Shown here piece by piece: positions 27,567 to 35,037 of a stretch of DNA of 41,812 nucleotides. Below the pieces are notes generated by a model. It worked only from the letters and a program-made list of their open reading frames with translations. It did no database searches and was not told where the DNA came from. Source of the DNA: Beijerinckiaceae bacterium (GTDB lineage: Bacteria > Pseudomonadota > Alphaproteobacteria > Rhizobiales > Beijerinckiaceae); NCBI GenBank assembly GCA_022702015.1, contig JAKONI010000210.1, positions 1 to 41,812 on the forward strand. The letters are read 5' to 3'. The translations under genes were made by a program, and so were the position numbers. The stretch's first letter is position 1; each line of letters begins with the position of its first letter.

Positions 27567-28461
27567 CCCCGTAACGATTCCGGACCCGGCGGACGAGCCC
27601 GTCTTCAGCCTCGTCATCTCGACCATCGGCCCGGCCGAGGACTTGGCCCGTTGCCTCACGAGCATCATGGCCCAGACCGTCGAGGCCTTCGAGGTGATCG
27701 TCGTCGATCAGAACGCGGACGACCATGTCCGGGTGATCACGGCCCCGTTCCTGGCCGACGGCAGGGTCCGGCTCATCCACAGCGAGATCGGCCTCTCGAA
27801 GGGCCGGAACGCGGGGCTGGCCGTGGCGCGGGGCACCCTCGTCGGGTTCCCCGACGACGACTGCTACTATCCGCCGACGCTCCTGCGGGAGATCCTGGAC
27901 CGGTTCGCCGGCCATCCCGACGCCACCGGGATCTGCGTGCGCTGCATCGACGACCGGGGGCACGACAGCGCCGGGCGCTCGGATCGCCGGGGCGGGCTGA
28001 TCGACAAGGGGAACGTCTGGCGCCGGGCCGTCTCGGTGGGAATGTTCCTGAAGGCCGACGCGACCCGGGGGGCCGGGGGGTTCGACGAGCGGATCGGCCT
28101 CGGCAGCAACACCCCCTACCTCTCCGGGGAGGAGACCGACCTGCTCCTGACCCTCGTGGCGCGGGGGCACAGGATCTACTACGACCCCCTGCTCCACGTT
28201 TTCCACCCCCCCGAGCCGGTGGTGATCACCCCGAGGCTCATCGGGCGCTCCTACGCCTACGGGATGGGCAAGGGCCTGCTCCTGCGCCGGCACGACTACG
28301 GCAACCATCACGTCGCGCTGCACGTGGCCAAGCCCGTCCTCGGCGCCCTCCTTGCCCTCCTCCGGGGGGACCTCTCCCTCGCGCGGCTCCGGTTCAGGCG
28401 CGCCAAGGGGCGGTACGATGGCTGGAAGTCTTACTTGCCCGACGCCGTCGATCGACGTTAA
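27559..28461 (+). CDS. Family 2 glycosyltransferase
   Basis: This 300-residue GT2 has the canonical start FSLVISTIGPAEDLARCLTS, QTVEAFEVIVVDQNADDHVR, LSKGRNAGLAVARGTLVGFP with the DDD motif right after it (PDDDCYYPPTLLREIL), and the acceptor/general-base region GLGSNTPYLSGEETDLLLTL. HVFHPPEP and a basic C-terminal region follow. This is a different subfamily from the two LDDDFF paralogues. The GTG at 27559 overlaps the deacetylase stop by 8 bp (27559-27566), with GGAGG 9 nt upstream, so translation is coupled to the deacetylase. It is soluble or peripheral at the membrane. Sugar unknown. Confidence 0.9.
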   Translation: MSDPVTIPDPADEPVFSLVISTIGPAEDLARCLTSIMAQTVEAFEVIVVDQNADDHVRVITAPFLADGRVRLIHSEIGLSKGRNAGLAVARGTLVGFPDDDCYYPPTLLREILDRFAGHPDATGICVRCIDDRGHDSAGRSDRRGGLIDKGNVWRRAVSVGMFLKADATRGAGGFDERIGLGSNTPYLSGEETDLLLTLVARGHRIYYDPLLHVFHPPEPVVITPRLIGRSYAYGMGKGLLLRRHDYGNHHVALHVAKPVLGALLALLRGDLSLARLRFRRAKGRYDGWKSYLPDAVDRR

Positions 28462-28539
28462 TCTCCGACTAACGTGTGTTCGATTCGCAACTAAGCATTT
28501 GTCAGGGTTGGCCCGGACGGATGCCCGAGGTCATCACTG

Positions 28540-29433
28540 ATGTGGCTTACCGTCGGAATCGCCACCAGCGGCCGGGGTCATATCTTGGGTCAGGCGATCC
28601 ATTACCTGTGCCTGCAAAATCGGCAGCCTGATGAATTGATCATCTGCTCGCCGGCGGAGGCCGATTTCGGCACCGCCATCCCGGCGGACGCCCCGTTTCC
28701 GATCCGCCGCATCACCGCCGGGCTCGGGCTGACCAAGCAGCGCAACGCCATCGTCCGCGAGGCAGGCCGCAGCGACGTGCTGCTGTTCCTGGACGACGAC
28801 TTCTTCCCCTGTGCCGGCTACATCGCCGAGATGGTGAAGGTCTTCGAATCCGGGGCGGTGGCCGTGGCCACGGGCACCGTCCTGGCCGACGGCATCAAGG
28901 GACCGGGTATCTCCTTCGACGAGGCGGAGCGGATCATCCGGCTGGCGAACGGAACCCGGCCCCGCCCCGAGATCCATCCGATCCGGCATGGCTATGGCTG
29001 CAACATGGCCCTGCGCTACCGGCCCATGGTCGAGCATGGCCTGCTCTTCGACGAGAATCTCCCGCGCTACGGCTGGTACGAGGATGTGGACCTGATGCGG
29101 CGGCTGGCGGCCTATGGGTCCGTCGTGCGCAGCACAGCGGCGCGGGGCGTTCACCTCGGCACCAAGGCCGGGCGCACGAGCGGCCGGTTCCTCGGCTATT
29201 CCCAGGTCGCCAACCCGATCTACCTGCACCGGAAGGGCACCTACGACCTACCCGAGACGATCCTCAGCATCGTCAAGAACATGGCCGCCAACATCGCCCG
29301 GTCCCTGTATCCCGAGAGCTATATCGACCGGCGGGGCCGGCTGTTCGGCAACCTCATGGGTCTCCGGGACCTGCTGGTCCGCCGGATCCATCCGCTGAAC
29401 GCCCTGCGCATGGATACGATAAAGCCGAAGTGA
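28540..29433 (+). CDS. Family 2 glycosyltransferase (paralogue B)
   Basis: This 297-residue protein is a paralogue of the GT2 at 23188. It shares LTVGIATSGRGHILGQAIHY, LGLTKQRNAIVREAG, LLFLDDDFFPCAGYIAEMVK with the DxD, HGYGCNMALRYRP, LPRYGWYEDVDLMRRLAAYG with the ED motif, GVHLGTKAGRTSGRFLGYSQ and VANPIYLHRKGTY. The paralogues differ mainly in the N-terminal sugar-binding loops. ATG 28540 has GAGGT 8-12 nt upstream and 78 bp of AT-richer DNA before it. It is the last gene of the locus, and no hairpin follows closely. Such near-duplicate transferases may add the same sugar at two positions or serve two branches. Confidence 0.88.
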   Translation: MWLTVGIATSGRGHILGQAIHYLCLQNRQPDELIICSPAEADFGTAIPADAPFPIRRITAGLGLTKQRNAIVREAGRSDVLLFLDDDFFPCAGYIAEMVKVFESGAVAVATGTVLADGIKGPGISFDEAERIIRLANGTRPRPEIHPIRHGYGCNMALRYRPMVEHGLLFDENLPRYGWYEDVDLMRRLAAYGSVVRSTAARGVHLGTKAGRTSGRFLGYSQVANPIYLHRKGTYDLPETILSIVKNMAANIARSLYPESYIDRRGRLFGNLMGLRDLLVRRIHPLNALRMDTIKPK

Positions 29434-30072
29434 TCCCCGCTGTATCGAGAGAAAGGCCAGCCAAGTACTTCAGCATGGAATCGCACAAAGTCAGTCTATA
29501 GCTCGGGACAATCGGTCGCACCGAGTGATCGGTCGAGCGAACAGCAATTGCAAGGCTGCTTTCGTCCTGGGGCGCGGCGGGCTGCGTCCCGCCGGAGCGG
29601 AGCGGCGATCCCTCCTATGTCTTTGTTCCGGCGTTGAAATGACACGCGCCGGTGCGGGCCATGGCCCGCTCGGCACGCGGTGGGATCGCCCCGAGGTCGG
29701 CCGTATTTTGAATACGAGGCCCGCAAGTAATAGCGGGCATTTAAGCGGTAAGTAATCTCTCAAGGCCAAGTTGTTTCCTCAGGGAATTCGAACGACGGCT
29801 TGGTCTGGCATGGCGTCGGGGCTGGCTTCCGGTCGAACACTCGGGAACCGGCCGGCGGATGTCCCCGGCCCGCGCGGGCGCGCCGCACTCAGCGAGAGAA
29901 CCATGAAGGCTGGATCCTCCGGCTCCGACCGCGCGAGGCCGGGCCCCGCGACAGGCGAATCCCTCCCCGCCCCGGTCCGCACCGGCTCCCACGCCGCGAC
30001 GGCGGCCGGGCCGGTCGCCGCCGGGCTCACCTTGCCCCTGACCTCCGGAAGCCGCGACGGGCAGGGCCGGCC
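29434..30072 (+). other. 639-bp region before the GGDEF-EAL gene
   Basis: There is no confident gene. The first half is relatively AT-rich and contains GTATT-TTG-AATAC (29703-29715) and a GCCCGC/GCGGGC hairpin (29719-29738), possible control sites. The second half is GC-rich. A 57-codon frame starts at 29903 and ends overlapping the GTG at 30073. It is listed separately with low confidence. Confidence 0.5.
29703..29738 (+). promoter_or_regulatory. Adjacent dyads: palindrome and hairpin
   Basis: GTATT (29703-29707) and AATAC (29711-29715) form a short palindrome around TTG. Just after it, GCCCGC (29719-29724) pairs with GCGGGC (29733-29738) over AAGTAATA and is followed by ATTTAA. The hairpin may terminate read-through from the glycan locus. 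The palindrome could bind a regulator. Confidence 0.35.
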
Positions 30073-30076
30073 GTGA
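29903..30076 (+). CDS. Possible 57-residue protein coupled to the GGDEF-EAL gene
   Basis: The frame begins at ATG 29903 (MKAGSSGSDRARPGPATGES) with GAGAGAA just upstream. It ends in TGA at 30074-30076, overlapping the GTG start at 30073 (GTGA). The product is rich in Gly, Ser, Pro and Arg with no family features. The overlap is suggestive, but the composition is that of chance high-GC frames. Confidence 0.25.
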   Translation: MKAGSSGSDRARPGPATGESLPAPVRTGSHAATAAGPVAAGLTLPLTSGSRDGQGRP

Positions 30077-33000
30077 CGGGGCATGTCTCTCCTTTTCCCC
30101 TGATCGCCTCCCCCGGCGCGTTGCGCCGATGGCGGTGGCCGGGGGCCGGGGCCGGGGCCGTGCTCGTGCCCCATGTGGTCTTCGCCCTGTGCCTGATCGT
30201 GCCGTTCGTCGTGCTCTGCGCGTTCATCGGCAGCCACTGGGTCCAGACCGAGCAGGTCCGGTCCGACGCGCGGGTCGCCGAGCTGGCCGACGGGATCGCC
30301 GACGAACTCGACCGGTTCCTGCGCGACCGGATCATGGTGCTCCAGACCCTCGCCGCCTCCCCGGACCTCGACCGCCGCGACACGGGGGCGATCGAGGCGC
30401 AGGCCAAGGCGCTGCTGGCGGACGGGGCGGTGGGGCTCCTGATGCGCGACAGGGCGGGGGGCATCCTCCTGAACACCCTGGCGCGGTCCGGCACCGCCCC
30501 GACGGACGAGGATCTTTCCACCCTCCCCTCTCCCACCGCGCAGGGCGGCCCGGTCGTCTCCGACCTCCTCGGAGGGGTCGGGGGGCGCCCGCCCGCCCTG
30601 GTGGTGGAGGTGCCGGTCCTGCGCGGCGGCGTCCTCAAGGGGACCCTCGGCGCCGTGCTGCGCCCCTCGGCCTTCGATGCCCTGTTCGCCAGCAACAGCG
30701 TCGTCGGCGACCTGATGGGATCGATCGTGGACAGGACCGGCCGGGTGGTCGCGCGCTCCGCCGCGAGCCACGCCTGGGTCGGGTCCGAACTCCGGGGATT
30801 CGCCGGGCGCACCGGGCCCCGCGGCCTGTGGTTCGGGCCGAGCATGGAGGGCGTCACCCTGCGCGTCGCCTACCGGCGCCTGCCGGAGACGGGCCTGCTG
30901 GTGAACGTCGGCATGACGCAGTCGGCCTTCGCCGCGCCCCTGAAGCGGACGCTCTGGACCCTCGGGGGCCTCGCCCTGGCCCTCGTCCTGGGGGCCTTCG
31001 CCCTGAGCCTCCCCCTCCTCCGGCGGATGCTCGCCGCCCACCGGTCCCTGGCGGAGACCGCCGAGCTCCTGAGCCTCGCGCAGGAGGCCGCCGGCGGCGC
31101 CCTGTGGGACTGGGACATCGAGGGCCGCCGTATCTCCCTGGCCCCGCGCAACGCCCGGATGCACGGCCTGACCGTGTCGGAGGGGACCGGGCGGACCGTC
31201 GTCCTCACGCTGGAGGAATGGGAGGGGCGGGTCTTCCCGGACGATCTGGCGGAGGTCTGGGTTGAGGTCGACCGCGCGATCGCCACCCGTACCACCTTCA
31301 ACGCCGAGTTCCGCACCCGCGTCCCCGGCGGGGCGCGGGGGTTCCAGTGGGTCCAGTCCCTCGGGCGGGTGGTCTACGACGAGGCCGGACGGCCCCGGCG
31401 CCTGATCGGCCTGCATTTCGACGTCACGGCCCGCCGCGAGACCGAGGAGGCCCTGCGCGAGGGCGCCGTGCGCCTCCAGGCGAGCGAGGAGCGGCTGACC
31501 CTGGCCCTCGACAGCGGCGAGGACGGGCTGTTCGACTGGGACCTCGGCAGCGACGAGATCTGGCTGTCCGAGCGCTGGCGCGCGAAGCTCGGCTACGGCG
31601 CCTCCGTTCCCCGCCTCGCCCAGGATTGGGCGGGATCGGTCCATCCCGACGACCTCGCGGCCTACACGGCGGCGGTGCGGGCGCATCTCGACGGCCACAC
31701 CCCCTGCCTCGAGGTCGAGTACCGCCGGATCTGCGCCGACGGCCGCAGCCTCTGGATCCTGGCCCGGGGCCGGGCGACGGGGCGCGGTCCCGACGGCCGC
31801 CCCCTGCGGATGGTCGGCACGCTGATCGACATCACCCACCGCAAGGAGGCGGAGATGGCCGTCGCCCACATGGCGCTGCACGACGCCCTCACGAACCTGC
31901 CGAACCGCAACCTGTTCAACCGGCACCTCCAGGAGGCGCTGGGCGAGGCCGCCGTCTCGTCCGCCCGCTACGCCGTGCTGGCCTGCGACCTCGACCGGTT
32001 CAAGGCCGTCAACGACACGTTCGGGCACCCGGCCGGCGACCGGCTGCTCTGCCTCGTGGCCGACCGCATCCGGGACGTGATCCGGGGGCGGGATTGCGTC
32101 GCCCGCCTCGGCGGCGACGAGTTCGCGGTGATCCTGAACGACGTGGCCGAAGAGGCGGCCGCCCGCCGGGCCTGCGAGCGCATCATCGCCGCCATCGGCG
32201 AGCCGATCCTGCTCGACGGCAACGCGATCCATATCGGCATCAGCATCGGCGTCGCCTTCGGCTCCGCCGAGAGCCTCAGCGGGGAGCAGGTCTTCCGCCG
32301 GGCCGACACGGCGCTCTACGAGGCCAAGGCCGCCGGGCGGAACACCTACCGCCTGTACGAGGCGGAGACCCATGCCCGGGTCGCCACCCGCAGCCTCATC
32401 GCCCTCGACATGAAGGAGGCGATCCGCCGGGGCGACTTCTCCCTCGTCTACCAGCCGGTCATCGACACCACCACGAACCGGGTGGCGAGCTTCGAGGCGC
32501 TGATGCGCTGGAACCATCCCGAGCGCGGTCCCGTCTCGCCGGGGGAGTTCATCCCCGTGGCGGAGGAGACCGGCCTCATCGTCCCCCTCGGCGCCTGGGC
32601 GCTGCACGAGGCCTGCCGCGAGGCGATGCGGTGGCCCGCCGAGATCCGCATCGGCGTCAACGTCTCGGCCGTCCAGTTCGACGCGAATCTCGAGGCCACG
32701 GTCGTCGCCGCGCTCGCGGGCAGCGGCCTGCCCGCCGGGCGGCTGAAGCTGGAGGTGACGGAGAGCCTGCTGATGCGCAACCCCGATCAGGCCTTCGCCG
32801 CGCTGCACCGGCTGCGGGGCCTGGGCGCGCGCATCGCGCTGGACGATTTCGGCACGGGATACTCCTCCTTGAGCTACCTGCGCCGCTTCCCCTTCGAACA
32901 AGCTGAAGATCGACCGGGCCTTCGTGAAGGACATTGCGGATCCGGACGCGGCGGCGATCGTGCGCGCCGTGGTCGGTATCGGGGAGCGCCTCGGCATGGG

Positions 33001-33154
33001 GGTGGTGGCCGAGGGCGTCGAGACCCCCGAGCAGCTCGACATTGTCCGCCGCGAGGGCTGCACGGAGGTGCAGGGCTTCCTCTTCAGCAGGCCCCTGCCG
33101 CCCGACGAGGCCCTGGCCTTCGTCCTGGCGCGTCGCGCGAGGGAGGCGGCATGA
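30073..33154 (+). pseudogene. Membrane PAS-PAS-GGDEF-EAL protein, frameshifted in the EAL domain
   Basis: This would be a c-di-GMP turnover protein of 1026 residues. Two membrane helices (about 30-56 and 293-316) bracket a periplasmic sensor region. PAS domains at about 335-460 and 475-590 follow (LWDWDIEG, LFDWDLGSDEIW). GGDEF is at about 600-755, with the I-site RGRD and LGGDEF intact. EAL starts at SFEALMRWNHPE (about 806), then LKLEVTESLL and LDDFGTGYSSLSYLRRFPF. There one extra base in CGAACAAG (A at 32897 or 32898) shifts the frame, so DKLKIDRAFVKDI, GVVAEGVET and VQGFLFS are read only in the next frame. The shifted reading has no stop before 33738, giving a potential 1221-residue fusion with the PilZ protein. 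The cyclase could still work, but the phosphodiesterase should not. A sequencing error cannot be excluded. The GTG start follows AGGG. Confidence 0.85.
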
Positions 33155-33738
33155 GCGCGGCTGGATTCCCCGATCACAGCGTCAGCGTTCCCGGCCGGCT
33201 CTCCCTGGCCGGCGGGCCCGAGACCCCCTGCCGGGCGAGGGCCGCGCCGGACGACACCTTCCTCATCGCCGTGCAAGGCGCGGCCCGCCGGGGGGAGGCG
33301 GCCCTGTGCCAGCTCGACCGGATCGGGCTGATCCCCGGACGGGTCGGGCCCCCGCACGAGGAGGGGTTCGTGCTGATCCCCGATCTCTGCGAGGCGCGCC
33401 GGGCGCGGGTGAGGGCCCGCCTCGCCTGGCTCGTCGGGCACGGCCGGGAGGGAATCGAGCAGCGCGACTCCCCCCGCTTCGTCCCCCTTCACCGGACGGT
33501 GGCGGTGCGCCTCGCGGACGGGCTCTTCGCCGAGGGGGTGATCGAGGACCTGTCGAAGTCGGGGGCGAGGATCCGCTTCTCCCCCGCCGTGGAGGCCCAC
33601 CGGGTCTGGCTGCCGGGGATGCAGGTCACCGTCGGCAAGCGCTACGCCCTCGTCGTGCGCACGGAGTTGGAGACGATCGCCGTGCGCTTCCGCCTGCCCT
33701 TCACCGACGACACGTTCAACCCGAGCGTGGTGCTCTGA
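33151..33738 (+). CDS. PilZ domain protein (c-di-GMP receptor)
   Basis: This 195-residue protein has a C-terminal PilZ domain with both c-di-GMP-binding motifs: RxxxR in QRDSPRFVPLHRTVAVRL (about 106-110) and the D/NxSxxG motif in VIEDLSKSGARIRFSP (about 133-138). The first 100 residues are a second, PilZ-like or unassigned domain with DDTFLIAVQGAARRGEAALC. There is no signal or membrane segment. The ATG at 33151 overlaps the stop of the intact EAL frame (ATGA), so it is translationally coupled to the c-di-GMP enzyme. Because of the frameshift it is also in frame with the upstream reading. It may pass the c-di-GMP signal to a local target such as polysaccharide synthesis (inference). Confidence 0.85.
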   Translation: MSAAGFPDHSVSVPGRLSLAGGPETPCRARAAPDDTFLIAVQGAARRGEAALCQLDRIGLIPGRVGPPHEEGFVLIPDLCEARRARVRARLAWLVGHGREGIEQRDSPRFVPLHRTVAVRLADGLFAEGVIEDLSKSGARIRFSPAVEAHRVWLPGMQVTVGKRYALVVRTELETIAVRFRLPFTDDTFNPSVVL

Positions 33739-33752
33739 CGGGCCTGACGGTG

Positions 33753-33808
33753 TTCGGGGAAGACCGGGCTTCGCCCTATGCCCGGGAAAGGTCCGGGTCC
33801 TCCCCGAA
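33753..33808 (+). terminator. Hairpin after the PilZ gene
   Basis: TTCGGGGAAGACC (33753-33765) pairs at 12 of 13 positions with GGTCCTCCCCGAA (33796-33808). A smaller GGGC-TTC-GCCC hairpin sits inside (33766-33776). It begins 15 nt after the stop at 33738 and is a likely terminator. Confidence 0.55.
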
Positions 33809-33899
33809 ACCCTGACCGCCCCGGCTTGACGGCCGGGGGCGATGGCCGCACCAGCGGCCTTCCCGGTCCGCGTCGGCGGACCCCCGATCGGGCGGTGCG

Positions 33900-34832
33900 A
33901 TGCAGGCGGTCCTGAATGCGGCGCTGCCGATCTTCGCGCTGATCCTGCTGGGATTCCTGTGCGGCCGCTTCGGGGTGTTCACCCGCGAGGCGACGGACAA
34001 CATCAACCGCTTCGCCATCTACCTCGCCCTGCCGGCCCTGATCTTCACGACCATGGCGAGGATCACCCCCGCCGAGATCGGGCAGGTCGGCTTCTGCGCG
34101 GCCTTCGCGCTGGGGATCGCGGCGACCTTCGCCATCGCCTACGGTCTCGGGCGGCGGCGGGGCGGCTCCGTCGCGGATGCCAGCATCGAGGGGTTGGACG
34201 CCGGCTATGGCAACGTCGGCTTCATGGGCATCCCCCTCTGCCTGCTGGTGTTCGGGCACGACGGGTTGCCGGCGGCGGTGATCGCCACCCTGTTCACGGC
34301 CTGCGTGCTGTTCCTCACGGCCCTCGTGATGATCGAGTTCGACCTGCGCCGGGGCATCGACCGGGCGAGCACCGTCCGGCGGGTGCTGCAGTCCCTGCTG
34401 CGCAACCCGCTCTTCCTCGCGCCCATCGCCGGGCTCGCGGTGGGCCTCACCGGACTGCCGCTGCCCCTGCCGCTCGACACCTCCGCCCGGCTGCTCGGCG
34501 GGGCGGCCTCCCCCTGCGCGCTGATCTGCATCGGCCTGTTCCTGGCGCAGGAGAGCGCGCTGTCCGGCGACCGGCGGCTGATCGGTCTCCTCGTCGTCCT
34601 GAAGCTCCTGGTCCAGCCGGCGGTGACGGCGCTCCTCGTCCTCTACGTCTTCCCCGTTCCGCCCCTCTGGGCCCGGGCGGCGGTGCTGCTGAGCGCCCTG
34701 CCGATCGGCTCCGGCCCCTTCACCATCGCCAAGCTCTACGGGCTCCAGGCGGGCGTGACCTCGGGGGCGATCCTCGTCTCGCACCTCGTCTCCGTCCTGA
34801 CGGTCTCGGTCCTCGTCGCCTGGCTCGGCTGA
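33900..34832 (+). CDS. AEC family transporter (auxin efflux carrier type)
   Basis: This 310-residue inner-membrane carrier has about ten hydrophobic helices in two halves, as in the bile acid:sodium symporter / AEC (PF03547) fold. Conserved parts are ALPIFALILLGFLCGRFGVF, DNINRFAIYLALPALIFTTM, AGYGNVGFMGIPLCLLVFG (the family's N-terminal crossover helix), LLGGAASPCALICIGLFLA (second crossover) and LLSALPIGSGPFTIAKLYGL. Family members export or exchange small carboxylic acids such as malonate or auxin. The substrate here is not predictable. ATG 33900 starts at the first helix. The gene lies alone between hairpins, with about 200 bp to the TRAP gene. Confidence 0.9.
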   Translation: MQAVLNAALPIFALILLGFLCGRFGVFTREATDNINRFAIYLALPALIFTTMARITPAEIGQVGFCAAFALGIAATFAIAYGLGRRRGGSVADASIEGLDAGYGNVGFMGIPLCLLVFGHDGLPAAVIATLFTACVLFLTALVMIEFDLRRGIDRASTVRRVLQSLLRNPLFLAPIAGLAVGLTGLPLPLPLDTSARLLGGAASPCALICIGLFLAQESALSGDRRLIGLLVVLKLLVQPAVTALLVLYVFPVPPLWARAAVLLSALPIGSGPFTIAKLYGLQAGVTSGAILVSHLVSVLTVSVLVAWLG

Positions 34833-34985
34833 CGGGCCGGGCACCCCATGGGGCCGTGGCGGATGACGGTTGATCCTGCATTGTCTCGGGCCCGCGTCTG
34901 GCCGGGCCGGTGCAAGTGTGGGATGGTGGAGCCACAGACCGGGCCCACCCGGCGCCGCCCCCAGAGGGCCCCAGGGAGAGAGACA

Positions 34986-35027
34986 ATGCCCCACGCGGAA
35001 CGCTACGCCACCCTCGCCACGGCCTGA
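34986..35027 (+). other. 13-codon leader frame before the TRAP gene
   Basis: ATG 34986 follows a strong AGGGAGAGAG and reads MPHAERYATLATA before a TGA at 35025, 10 nt before the TRAP start. Removing one T at the TGA would give an uninterrupted frame into MAIDIAAVE. It may be a leader peptide aiding translation or the frameshifted true N-terminus. Confidence 0.4.
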
Positions 35028-35037
35028 GGCGGCGACC

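Noticed and set aside
29779..33600. Very long open frame on the minus strand opposite the GGDEF-EAL gene
   Set aside because: Low-complexity composition and complete overlap with a gene that has clear domains. It is an antisense shadow.
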